DNA from: Blastocatellia bacterium AA13
Lineage (GTDB): Bacteria; Acidobacteriota; Blastocatellia; UBA7656
Length of the DNA: 64,000 nt
NCBI GenBank assembly: GCA_003222245.1
Contig: QHVH01000009.1
Coordinates: 124,001-188,000, forward strand
Reading direction: 5' to 3'
Shown: one piece after another, positions 1 to 8,052 of the stretch
How the letters are laid out: each line of letters begins with the position of its first letter
Numbering within the stretch: position 1 is the stretch's first letter
The notes under the pieces: generated by a model
Seen by the model: the letters and a program-made list of their open reading frames with translations, nothing else
Database searches by the model: none
What the model was told of the DNA's origin: nothing
Position numbers and translations under genes: made by a program

Positions 1-518
1 CCCGTTGCGGCGGCTCCGGGGTAAGCGGGCAGCCAGTCCGGCATCTTGTCTCCGGTATTGCCGAACTTCATGGACCCTTCGCTCGACTTGACTTCGAGGC
101 TGCCGGATTCGCCGTTTCCTTTCGCCTGTATCTTTACCTCGTCCTTTCCATCTTCTTTGATGGTGATGTTGCCGTTCTTGGCGTCATCAAGCGATACGGT
201 AATTACCTTTCCGGTCTTTTTATCCTTAACAGTAATGGTTGCATTCGCCTCGTCGGATGAGAGGACTTCAACATCCGGGTTTGTAGCCGCCACAAACTTC
301 GCGACCGCTATCGCCGGGCTCCTCCTCATCAACTCGGGATCGAGTCCCATTTGCTTCGCCTTGTTGTAGACAAAATACATCGCAACCGCGAAGACGATGC
401 CCCCGATTACTATAAGACCGCCACAGCCTACGAGAATGTAAACAAGAGGGCTCGTTTTCTTCTTTTCTTGATCCGCGGTAGGCGGACCCTGATTAATCGG
501 AGTAGTGCTCATGCTCAT
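1..518 (-). CDS. Single-pass membrane protein, N-terminal part (unknown function)
   Basis: An open frame starts at the ATG at 516-518 and runs off the left edge, giving about 172 visible residues. A strong Shine-Dalgarno (AAGGAG, complement of 530-535) lies just upstream. The protein has a short polar N-terminus with a KKK stretch (about residues 19-21), one hydrophobic segment (about residues 25-50, beginning SPLVYILVGCGG), then a soluble region rich in D, K, T and V. The soluble region repeats short beta-like stretches (TITVKDKKTGKVITV, NITIKEDGKDEVKI) before a segment ending DWLPAYPG. The layout suggests a small anchored protein with its C-terminal part outside the cytoplasm. I do not recognise a named family, and the C-terminus is missing. 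Confidence 0.75.
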   Translation of the reverse strand, partial: MSMSTTPINQGPPTADQEKKKTSPLVYILVGCGGLIVIGGIVFAVAMYFVYNKAKQMGLDPELMRRSPAIAVAKFVAATNPDVEVLSSDEANATITVKDKKTGKVITVSLDDAKNGNITIKEDGKDEVKIQAKGNGESGSLEVKSSEGSMKFGNTGDKMPDWLPAYPGAAAT

Positions 519-607
519 ATTAGAATGATCTCCTTATGTGATTTCCGCATCGACTATGCCGGGGCCGACGAGATGCCGGATTCTATCACCGCGGTGCGCC
601 TGGGGAT

Positions 608-639
608 AGCACGGCTGTCCAAACAGCACGGCTGTCCAA
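608..639. repeat. Tandem 15-bp direct repeat
   Basis: AGCACGGCTGTCCAA occurs twice (608-622 and 625-639) with a 17-bp period. It lies in the 157-bp gap between the left-edge membrane gene and the end of gpsA. Function unknown; it could be an intergenic duplication. Confidence 0.6.
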
Positions 640-675
640 GCCGGGCGGTATGACTGCGTCGGCAATTTACCGGAG

Positions 676-1698
676 CTACTCGCGTTTTAACGGCCGCTCC
701 ATCAGTTGACTGGCGGCTTCAATCGCCGGCTTATCTTCATAGAGCAATGCATAGGTGCCGGCGATTATCGGCATGTCGACTTTTAGCCTGAGGCTTAGCT
801 CGTGGATTGCCCGGCAGGTCTTCACACCTTCGGCAACCTCGCGCATTTCGGCGAGAATCTCGCCGAGTTTTCTTCCGCGACCAAGCTCGATTCCGACGCG
901 TCGATTGCGGGAGAGGTCGCCCGTACAGGTAAGAACCAGGTCGCCGAGCCCCGCAAGTCCCGACATCGTTTCAGCCCGCGCGCCCTGCGCCATTGCAAAT
1001 CGCGTAATTTCAGCCAGTCCGCGCGTGATGATCGCGGCCACCGAGTTCATTCCGAAGCCGAGGCCTCTGACAACTCCCGCCGAAATGGCCACTACGTTCT
1101 TCACGGCTCCGCACAACTCGACTCCGATTACATCGTCATTGGTGTATATGCGGAAAGAGCTGGAGCTCAACGAGTGCTGTACCACCTCGCTAAGCTCAGC
1201 GCTCGTACTCGCGGCTACAACCGCCGTGGGATAGCCCCGGGCGGCCTCGAGCGCGAAACTCGGTCCTGAAAGCACGACAAAGCGAGGCTCGAATTCATTT
1301 TTTACGACATCGGCAACGACTTGCGATACGCGCATCAGCGTGCCGTTCTCGACACCCTTGGTCGCGCTCACTACGACCATCTCAGACTTAAGCCACGGCC
1401 GCATCCGCGCAAAGACTTCTCGCACGGCGTGAGACGGTACTACGCTCAACACGATCTCCGCGGCTTCCAGCGCTTCCTGGAGCGAGGTCGTAGCATTTAT
1501 GTTCTCAGGAAGGTCGAACTCGGAAAGATAGAGAGGATTCCTCTTCGAATTATTTATCCCGGCGGCGACTTCGTCCTCGCGCGCCCAAATACGAATTCTA
1601 TGGCCGGCGCGGGCGGCCGCAATAGCCAGCGCCGTACCCCAGCTTCCGGCTCCGATGATTGCAATCCGTTTCTCCTCGGCCGTTGTCCGCAATGTCAT
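676..1698 (-). CDS. gpsA: Glycerol-3-phosphate dehydrogenase [NAD(P)+]
   Basis: A cytoplasmic enzyme that reduces dihydroxyacetone phosphate to sn-glycerol 3-phosphate, the backbone for phospholipids. The 340-residue length is normal for the family. The N-terminal Rossmann motif is GAGSWGTALA (residues 16-25). The central CGAVKNVVAIS stretch carries the family's catalytic lysine, and GLAGLGDLVLTCTG followed by SRNRR is the typical C-terminal substrate-binding signature. It lies 16 bp downstream of plsY on the same strand, so the two probably form an operon for the first steps of phosphatidate synthesis. The ATG at 1698 is in register with family N-termini. Nothing unusual seen. Confidence 0.96.
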   Translation of the reverse strand: MTLRTTAEEKRIAIIGAGSWGTALAIAAARAGHRIRIWAREDEVAAGINNSKRNPLYLSEFDLPENINATTSLQEALEAAEIVLSVVPSHAVREVFARMRPWLKSEMVVVSATKGVENGTLMRVSQVVADVVKNEFEPRFVVLSGPSFALEAARGYPTAVVAASTSAELSEVVQHSLSSSSFRIYTNDDVIGVELCGAVKNVVAISAGVVRGLGFGMNSVAAIITRGLAEITRFAMAQGARAETMSGLAGLGDLVLTCTGDLSRNRRVGIELGRGRKLGEILAEMREVAEGVKTCRAIHELSLRLKVDMPIIAGTYALLYEDKPAIEAASQLMERPLKRE

Positions 1699-1714
1699 TC
1701 TCGTTAACCGCCGC

Positions 1715-2374
1715 TCAGACTGAATCTCGCATCGCGTCTTCTCGCCCGGGCTCGATCCTCTTTCCTATGCGGTTCTCATTGCCGCTCAGCAGTCTGCTAA
1801 TGTTTTCGTGGTGCTTCCATACTATTAGCGCGCACGCGATGACCGCGATTATAACCAGCGCGCGGAGATGCGGGCTCGGAAACAACAGGCCATAGTAGAG
1901 CAGTATCCAAAGCGGCACGGCGGCGGTTGCGATGATCGAGCCAAGCGAAACGAAGCGGCTGAAATAAACTACCGCCGCCCAGAGTACCAGAGTTGTAATC
2001 ACCGCGTAGGGCGCAATGGCCAGGAATACTCCGACTCCAGTGGCAACGCCCTTTCCGCCGCGGAAGCGAAGGAATACCGGAGCTATATGGCCGACAATCA
2101 CGGCAACGGCTGCCAGGCCCATCCATAAATAATCATCTCCGGCCGCGGCGCGCACGAGCATCACTGCCGCCGAGCCTTTGGCTACATCAAGCGCATACGT
2201 AATCAGTCCGGCCGCGCGGCCTGCCCTACGCGTTACGTTAGTCGCGCCGATTCCTCCCGATCCCACGGCCCTGATATCTTCGCCCCGAGTAAAAACGAAC
2301 TTGATTAACAGATAGCCAAATGGTATCGACCCGAGTAGATAAGCGGAGATGACCAGAAGCAACCTGAGAAGCAT
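1715..2374 (-). CDS. plsY: Acyl-phosphate:glycerol-3-phosphate acyltransferase
   Basis: An integral membrane enzyme that moves an acyl group from acyl-phosphate to glycerol 3-phosphate to make lysophosphatidate. The 219 residues hold about five hydrophobic segments and the three conserved PlsY stretches: GSIPFGYLL near the N-terminus (residues 16-24), GGIGATNVTRRAGR (about residues 40-53) and GGKGVATGVG in the middle. A polar tail of about 20 residues (NENRIGKRIEPG...) extends the C-terminus slightly. It is the first gene of a plsY-gpsA pair with a 16-bp spacer, which couples supply of glycerol 3-phosphate with its acylation. Confidence 0.95.
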   Translation of the reverse strand: MLLRLLLVISAYLLGSIPFGYLLIKFVFTRGEDIRAVGSGGIGATNVTRRAGRAAGLITYALDVAKGSAAVMLVRAAAGDDYLWMGLAAVAVIVGHIAPVFLRFRGGKGVATGVGVFLAIAPYAVITTLVLWAAVVYFSRFVSLGSIIATAAVPLWILLYYGLLFPSPHLRALVIIAVIACALIVWKHHENISRLLSGNENRIGKRIEPGREDAMRDSV

Positions 2375-2454
2375 CTAGTACAGACCCTTCGCGCAACGGC
2401 CAGTCGCGTAAATTTTTACGAGCCGCGCACAATAGACGCGCCAAATATAGCCGA

Positions 2455-4179
2455 TCAGATTGTTATCGTAGTACCGTCGAACTTCGTCACCGAAAGATTG
2501 GCGGTCTCGTTGAAGCAGTCCTTCTCTTCTCTAAGAAACCGTATCGCGAGCTCTTCGCCCAGCTTCAGCGACTCCGTCGCATCAGAGCGCCAGTGCACCC
2601 CCGCGAAGTTCCTGCCGATCGCGACGTTCGACGCAAGCTTGTTCAATTCACCGCCGACCGTCAGCGCGGCTCCAGTATAAGGCAGAAGCTGCGATCCATC
2701 CGCGCTCGCTTCTACCGGGTTCGGGATCACGAACGACTCATCAAAGAATGCTTTCAGTATGGTCACGCACGCACCGGCCACCGTCGCGTGGCCTGCACCG
2801 TAAGCCGGATGGGTCGGGCAGCCTTCCGGAAAGGCCATCGGCAGCAGATAGCTTCCATTTCGGGTGAACAGCTCGTTAAGAACAGACGAGTTCAGAACAT
2901 CCGAATGAATGGGATAAGTCGCTGCGTGAGTCACATGATTATGGACTCGCCCGGCGAACGCTTCTGGTCTGAGCCGCCTATGCACAAACCATTTCTGATA
3001 CCAAACCGCTTTCAATGCGGGCGTTGCAACCGAGGCGATAAGACTCGCGACGTGGGGGTCTCCAAGGGTGCTGAACGCTATCTGAGTCCGCGAGGTCCGA
3101 TAGGGATTTCCCGCATCGCGCGGCGCTCCAATGCTGAACAGAATCAACATCGCATTGAAATAGGCTTGAAACAAGACATCGATATGCACCCATTGGCCCA
3201 GATCGCGGCCGTTGGTGATGTAGCGCGGCGTGGGATCAAACGCATCGCCCGGAGTAGAGGCGCCGTTTTGTACGGCGATCCAGTCTCCGTAGCCCGTGAG
3301 ATAGTCAACGCCGCCCACGACGGTTCGCATGCGCCGGTCTACTCGCTCAACACCGAATGGAGTGTCCTTCCACAGGAATTGCGAAATATATGGTCCAGCC
3401 AGATCGCCGGGTGTAAGCCCTCGAAAGATATTTGCCACATTGACCGCGCCGCTCGATTTTGGCCCTCGAAAATCCGAGAGCCTTGACAGATCGGCTGCCG
3501 CGCGACCTATCACACTGCTGCTGCCATATTGAGTGAAGGGTACGTCGCGCGCGAGCGCCATCCAGTAGTTCTCAGTGATCTCGCCCGCTTCTTCCGCGCT
3601 GCTAAAAGCGGGCGCGGCTCTCTGCGCGAGACAATGCGAATCCGGACCTTCCATCGCGAAGGCGATGCCCGACTGAGGATTCGTCAACTTGACTCCCCGA
3701 CCGATGGTTATACTTTCGAAGTCAGCGGCGTTACCGGTGGTGAGCGCGTGAATCAATGTATTGAACGCGGGCACGTCGACCTCGCCAAGATTGTTGTGCG
3801 GCAGCCCTTTCGAAAAGGAACCGATCTTATTGGGAAAAAGCTCCTCATCTCCGTTGGTTGGATGGCTGACGATCGGAAGATCTCTTTCACGCTGCGCGGC
3901 GGCGGTACGAATGCTGAGTGCGGCCTTCGCGCGCTTTTTAGCAACTGAGGGGCCGATTTCAACGTTAGGTTCGATCTCCTGAGCATTCGCGGAAACGGAT
4001 GTTAACGTTGTAGCTGGGATGAGCCCGGTGACGCTTGCTGCGATCGCCGCCCCTCCCGCCGTCTGAAGAAATCCGCGCCTGTTGGTTCGCGGATCAACGC
4101 GCTTATTAGATGGATCTTCAGCCGCGCATCTATTATCAGGAGCCGCTGACTGTCCATTTTGTCCGTTCGTCTTAGCCAT
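2455..4179 (-). CDS. Tat-exported vanadium-dependent haloperoxidase family protein
   Basis: 574 residues. The N-terminus has a twin-arginine signal (RTNRRGFLQ, arginines 34-35, followed by a hydrophobic alanine/glycine stretch to about residue 66), so the protein should be exported folded. The C-terminal half carries the vanadate/phosphate pocket of the vanadium haloperoxidase-PAP2 superfamily: Lys396 and Arg404 in KWFVHRRLRP, the AYGAGHA loop with His464, then Arg523 and His529 in GRNFAGVHWRSD. These enzymes use H2O2 to oxidise halides; some relatives are acid phosphatases, and the sequence alone does not decide between them. The start has a clear GAGGAGG Shine-Dalgarno. It is monocistronic, and no halide or peroxide gene is adjacent. 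Confidence 0.88.
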   Translation of the reverse strand: MAKTNGQNGQSAAPDNRCAAEDPSNKRVDPRTNRRGFLQTAGGAAIAASVTGLIPATTLTSVSANAQEIEPNVEIGPSVAKKRAKAALSIRTAAAQRERDLPIVSHPTNGDEELFPNKIGSFSKGLPHNNLGEVDVPAFNTLIHALTTGNAADFESITIGRGVKLTNPQSGIAFAMEGPDSHCLAQRAAPAFSSAEEAGEITENYWMALARDVPFTQYGSSSVIGRAAADLSRLSDFRGPKSSGAVNVANIFRGLTPGDLAGPYISQFLWKDTPFGVERVDRRMRTVVGGVDYLTGYGDWIAVQNGASTPGDAFDPTPRYITNGRDLGQWVHIDVLFQAYFNAMLILFSIGAPRDAGNPYRTSRTQIAFSTLGDPHVASLIASVATPALKAVWYQKWFVHRRLRPEAFAGRVHNHVTHAATYPIHSDVLNSSVLNELFTRNGSYLLPMAFPEGCPTHPAYGAGHATVAGACVTILKAFFDESFVIPNPVEASADGSQLLPYTGAALTVGGELNKLASNVAIGRNFAGVHWRSDATESLKLGEELAIRFLREEKDCFNETANLSVTKFDGTTITI

Positions 4180-4638
4180 TATTCCCTCCTCGATCTGAGC
4201 GCTAATGAATGTTCGTCGAAAGGACTCGCCGCCAACGAGTCAAGATAGTGATGTGTTTCCTCCGGCACAACGGGTGAGGGGTGATAGGATTCATACCGGT
4301 CAGAGGATTCTTTCCGGTTGATACTCAAGTGACGCGTGATCCGCACATCGCGCTTCGGTATACCACAATCACGGCGCAGTGACATTATCTTTTGATCACA
4401 CGAATGTCAATATCGGTCTCAAATTCGATTTTCTGTATGCTGGAAAGGCTGACACATGTAGGCCGATGGCGCCAGAGTAGCGCGCTGGTTTACCGCCGGA
4501 ACGATACTGGAGCCAATCCACAGCGTCCTCGAGGATGATATTTCACGCCGGTGATTGCGCCGGTTACACGCGCCGTTGATGCCCTTGCAAATCGACCATC
4601 CCTCCACGAAAATCCGCATTGCTGAAAGGTTAAAATCA
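4180..4638. other. Divergent intergenic region
   Basis: 459 bp between the haloperoxidase start (minus) and the oxidoreductase start (plus). It must hold both promoters. I see the haloperoxidase ribosome site next to 4180 and a GAAAGG site at 4624-4629 for the plus gene, but no promoter or operator that I can call with confidence, and no credible small gene. Confidence 0.6.
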
Positions 4639-5877
4639 ATGAAGAAGAGGCTCGGTGTTGGTTTCATAGGAAGCGGGTTTAATGCGCGCTTCCACATCAG
4701 GTCGTGGATCGGCGTGCGCGATGCAGACGTAAACGGTATCTGGAGCCCGACCTCTGAGCACGCCGAAGAAGCCGCGGCTATTGCGAGATCTTTGCGAGTG
4801 GGCGAGGCGCGGGTATTCAACTCGATTGAAGACATGGTTTCGTCTCCGGAGATCGACTGCATCTGGCTATGCGGACCGAACGATCGCCGCATCGAAAACA
4901 TGGAGGCTGTCGTTCACGCCTTGAAAGCAGGAAAAGGCAATTTAATCGGAATCGCTTGTGAAAAACCTCTTGCGCGCAACGTTGCTGAGGCCGCGCGAAT
5001 GGTAGAGCTCGTGGAACAGGCGGGCGTGCTCCACGGCTATCTCGAAAACCAGTTATTCACGCCGTCGGTAACCCGCGGGCGCAGCATCTTGTGGACACGC
5101 GCGGCAGCCTTGACCGGACGCCCGTATCTGGCGCGGGCGGCGGAGGAACATAGCGGCCCTCATATGGCTTGGTTCTGGCGAGGCGAACTACAAGGGGGCG
5201 GCGTTCTGAACGATATGATGTGCCATAGCATCGAAGTTGCCAGATTCATGCTTACCGAACCAGGCCAGCCTCGCGGCAGCATTCGTCCAATGAGTATTTC
5301 GGCGCAAATCGCTTCTCTGAAATGGACGAGGCCGGAGTACGCGGAGGCGCTCACAAAGATGTTCGGGAAAGAGGTGGACTACAGGAACAAACCCGCCGAG
5401 GATTTCGCCAGAGCGACCGTGACCTTCGCGGATGAACACGGACATCGGCTCATCGCCGAAGCAACAACTTCGTGGAGCTATGTGGGGCCCGGCTTGAGGC
5501 TCAGCATGGAACTGCTTGGGCCTGAATACTCCCTCTCGATTAACTCGCTAGACAGCGGTCTGAAGCTGTTCTTCAGCCGGAGGGTCACGGGCGAAGCGGG
5601 CGAGGACCTCGTTGAGAAGCAGAACGCGGAGCAAGGGCTGATGCCGGTTGTCGGCAATGAGGGATCGGAATACGGCTACGAGGATGAGGATCGCTATTTT
5701 GTGCGGTGTTTTATTGAGGGAAAGCAGCCTGAGGAAAGTTTCCACGACGGGCTTGCCGTCACTGAACTACTGATGGCCGCATATATGAGCGCTGAAGAAA
5801 AGCGCGAGATTGAATTTCCACCGCCAAACCTTGCTTCGTTCGTGCCCGCGGTCGCTAGAGGCGAATGGAAGGGATGA
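4639..5877 (+). CDS. Gfo/Idh/MocA-family oxidoreductase
   Basis: A predicted NAD(P)-dependent dehydrogenase of 412 residues for a sugar, inositol or related polyol. The N-terminus carries a Rossmann motif (VGFIGSGFNARFH) and a middle stretch CEKPLARNVAEAARM with the EKP signature that holds the family's catalytic lysine. A C-terminal alpha/beta domain follows. The ATG at 4639 is preferred over an in-frame upstream start at 4555 because the Rossmann strand begins immediately after it and GAAAGG precedes it. It stands alone between a divergent gene and an unrelated exported protein, so the substrate cannot be inferred. Confidence 0.88.
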   Translation: MKKRLGVGFIGSGFNARFHIRSWIGVRDADVNGIWSPTSEHAEEAAAIARSLRVGEARVFNSIEDMVSSPEIDCIWLCGPNDRRIENMEAVVHALKAGKGNLIGIACEKPLARNVAEAARMVELVEQAGVLHGYLENQLFTPSVTRGRSILWTRAAALTGRPYLARAAEEHSGPHMAWFWRGELQGGGVLNDMMCHSIEVARFMLTEPGQPRGSIRPMSISAQIASLKWTRPEYAEALTKMFGKEVDYRNKPAEDFARATVTFADEHGHRLIAEATTSWSYVGPGLRLSMELLGPEYSLSINSLDSGLKLFFSRRVTGEAGEDLVEKQNAEQGLMPVVGNEGSEYGYEDEDRYFVRCFIEGKQPEESFHDGLAVTELLMAAYMSAEEKREIEFPPPNLASFVPAVARGEWKG

Positions 5878-5963
5878 ATATATAAAATCGAGGAACGCGA
5901 TTAATTTCGATTGTTAGTCGATTGCGGCGTCGAGTCTCGCAAGTCGAACCCAATGGCGCAGCT

Positions 5964-7940
5964 ATGATCCTGTTTTTCCGATTTGTGATTGCGATTGGGT
6001 TGCTCGCGGGAGCGGTCGCGAGTACAGCGTCTCAGGGCCGTCGATCAAGTCCTCGGCGGCGCCCTCAGCAGGGATCAGCTTCACAAAACACGGCTCGGTG
6101 GCTTGAGCGCATAGACTCACGCGCCGACTTCGACAGGCTCGCCAGAATCTACTACCGAGGCCGGTTTTACGCGCTTCCACACTTGATGTTCGTAATAGAC
6201 CGAAGCAAGGAGAATCGCGTTTATTACGTCAACTCGAAGCTGTACCAGTTTCACAAGGACTTTTTGAACTCCACTTATCTCTCGCTCGAGCGCGGCCCAG
6301 TTCTCTTCGAAAATACATATCTCAAGCCGAACCGGAGATTCATTGTGGGAACCATCGCTTACTACCCCGCAATGAGCGGTTTCGCATTCGAATTCTGGGA
6401 GGGAGACAAAATAACCGAGCAGTTGCTGTCGACTGCGTTCGAAGCAATAACCAAATCATTCTTCACCTCGGTCTCATTCAAACCAAACTCTTCGGATCAG
6501 GAAGCCGCGGCGCATCGAATCAAAGAGATCTCGACATCGTCTGTTATTCCCGTCTTGACGCTGGGCGATCTCGCGAGCAGCAAAGAATACCAGGCGCTAA
6601 ACCTGGCGAGCGGGATCGGGCAGCTTCGCATTCTCGATCGCGTTTCGGACGACACGGTGATTGACCGCAATCAGATAGTGATATTCAAGGAAACGCCGGT
6701 TCATCTGCCTCCTCTCTCGGGCATAATCACGGTGTCGCCGGCCTCTCCGCTTTCTCACATAAACCTGCTTGCAAAGGCGTGGTCTATTCCAAACGCGTAC
6801 ATCAAGAACGCCGGTGAGCTGTTCAAATCGCTCGAAGGCAAATATGTGAAACTGGCGGTGCGCGACAATGACTACACGCTCGAGCCGGCGGACCCGCGCG
6901 AGGTGACCGAGCGCAATATGAAGTGGATTAAGCGGGCGGACCTTGTTACGCCTCCGGCCGATCTCGAGTATGCGAATCTGACGGATCTCTACAACCAGCG
7001 AGCTTTGGATGCGCGGCGATTTGGAGCAAAATCCGCGAACCTCGGCGAACTGGCACATGCGAGAATTCAAGGCATAACCATTCCGCCGGGTTTCTCCATT
7101 CCCTTTTACTACTATCGCGAGTTCCTGCGCCGCAACAACCTCGAAGATAAGATTGCCGATGCAGTTGAAGAGGAGCGATTCGTTCACGATCCGGCATATC
7201 GCAAGTCGAGACTCGCCTCAATCCGAAGCTGGATCGAGCGCGGCCGTTTCGACGAGGCCTTCAAACAAGCAATCCTGACAAAAGCTCATCACGACTATGA
7301 AGGCAAAGGCCTGTTTGTTCGCAGTTCGACCAATGCCGAGGACTTGAAGGATTTTAGCGGCGCCGGCTTATATACGACCGTGCCCAACGTAAGGACAGAC
7401 GAGCAATTGTTGTCGGCGATAAAAACCGTATGGGCTTCGGTATGGAACTACGAGGCCTACGAAGCGCGCGAAAGCTTCGGAATGAATCATTTCGGCGTCT
7501 TTCCAGGAGTCCTCATTCAGGTCGGCATCAATGCTGATAGCGCCGGCGTCGCGATTACAACCGATCCCTTCAACTCAAGTTCGAAGGAAAGCTCCGGAAC
7601 CGTTTATATAAACGCCAAGCGAGGGCTCGGCATTCGCGTTGTCGAAGGTCAGAAAATCGCCGAGCAGGTGTTATATCGGACCGCGTCGAAGCGGATACAG
7701 GTACTCACCCGTTCCGAGGATGACACAATGCTCACCTTCGATGAAGCCGGCGGCGTGAAAGAGGTCAGATCCGAACAGGGCCGCGCTGTCCTTAACGATC
7801 AGCTCGTCAGAAGAATCGCGGCCGCGGCGCTTAAAATAAAGCAGGTATTTCGAGGGATGGATCAGGACATAGAGTGGGTATACGCCGGCGGCGCTCTGTA
7901 CATAGTCCAGTCGCGGCCTCTGGCGAAATCGCAACCGTGA
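5964..7940 (+). CDS. Exported PEP-synthase/water-dikinase-like protein
   Basis: 658 residues from the ATG at 5964. A TTG at 5922 is possible, but the signal peptide (MILFFRFVIAIGLLAGAVAS) starts at the ATG. A novel region of about 240 residues comes first. Next is a segment resembling the PEP-utilising phosphohistidine domain (SPLSHINLLAKAWSIPNAYI, histidine at about residue 265). The C-terminal half is a PEP/pyruvate-binding ATP-grasp domain: GAKSANLGEL, GLFVRSSTNAEDL, then a terminal IEWVY...IVQSRPL. The order histidine domain then ATP-grasp is that of alpha-glucan water dikinases and is reversed relative to PEP synthase. Export of an ATP-dependent enzyme is odd, so it may be a degenerate or binding-only version. 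No starch-binding module was recognised. Confidence 0.75.
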   Translation: MILFFRFVIAIGLLAGAVASTASQGRRSSPRRRPQQGSASQNTARWLERIDSRADFDRLARIYYRGRFYALPHLMFVIDRSKENRVYYVNSKLYQFHKDFLNSTYLSLERGPVLFENTYLKPNRRFIVGTIAYYPAMSGFAFEFWEGDKITEQLLSTAFEAITKSFFTSVSFKPNSSDQEAAAHRIKEISTSSVIPVLTLGDLASSKEYQALNLASGIGQLRILDRVSDDTVIDRNQIVIFKETPVHLPPLSGIITVSPASPLSHINLLAKAWSIPNAYIKNAGELFKSLEGKYVKLAVRDNDYTLEPADPREVTERNMKWIKRADLVTPPADLEYANLTDLYNQRALDARRFGAKSANLGELAHARIQGITIPPGFSIPFYYYREFLRRNNLEDKIADAVEEERFVHDPAYRKSRLASIRSWIERGRFDEAFKQAILTKAHHDYEGKGLFVRSSTNAEDLKDFSGAGLYTTVPNVRTDEQLLSAIKTVWASVWNYEAYEARESFGMNHFGVFPGVLIQVGINADSAGVAITTDPFNSSSKESSGTVYINAKRGLGIRVVEGQKIAEQVLYRTASKRIQVLTRSEDDTMLTFDEAGGVKEVRSEQGRAVLNDQLVRRIAAAALKIKQVFRGMDQDIEWVYAGGALYIVQSRPLAKSQP

Positions 7941-7968
7941 TTCGTCTAACAGGCATCCTGCTGCGTAC

Positions 7969-7985
7969 TGCTGACGCCGTCAGCA
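7969..7985 (+). terminator. Hairpin after the PEP-synthase-like gene
   Basis: TGCTGAC-GCC-GTCAGCA forms a perfect 7-bp stem with a three-base loop, starting 29 bp after the stop and followed by TAAAAAGG. It is a likely 3' end for the plus-strand gene, although it lacks a T tract. Confidence 0.45.
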
Positions 7986-7996
7986 TAAAAAGGATC

Positions 7997-8025
7997 GGGG
8001 CGCCCGCATCAACCGCGAGCGCCCC
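7997..8025 (-). terminator. GC-rich hairpin after the first TonB receptor gene
   Basis: GGGGCGC and GCGCCCC pair across a 15-base loop, with an inner CGC/GCG pairing. It lies 28 bp past the receptor stop. A similar hairpin sits after the second receptor gene (12690-12720), which suggests a shared termination or mRNA-stabilising role. Confidence 0.5.
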
Positions 8026-8052
8026 CTAAGGAAGTGAGATCCAGCTCCTAGC

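Noticed and set aside
4179-4385. Short minus-strand frame upstream of the haloperoxidase
   Set aside because: It overlaps the haloperoxidase ribosome site, has biased composition and no recognisable domain.
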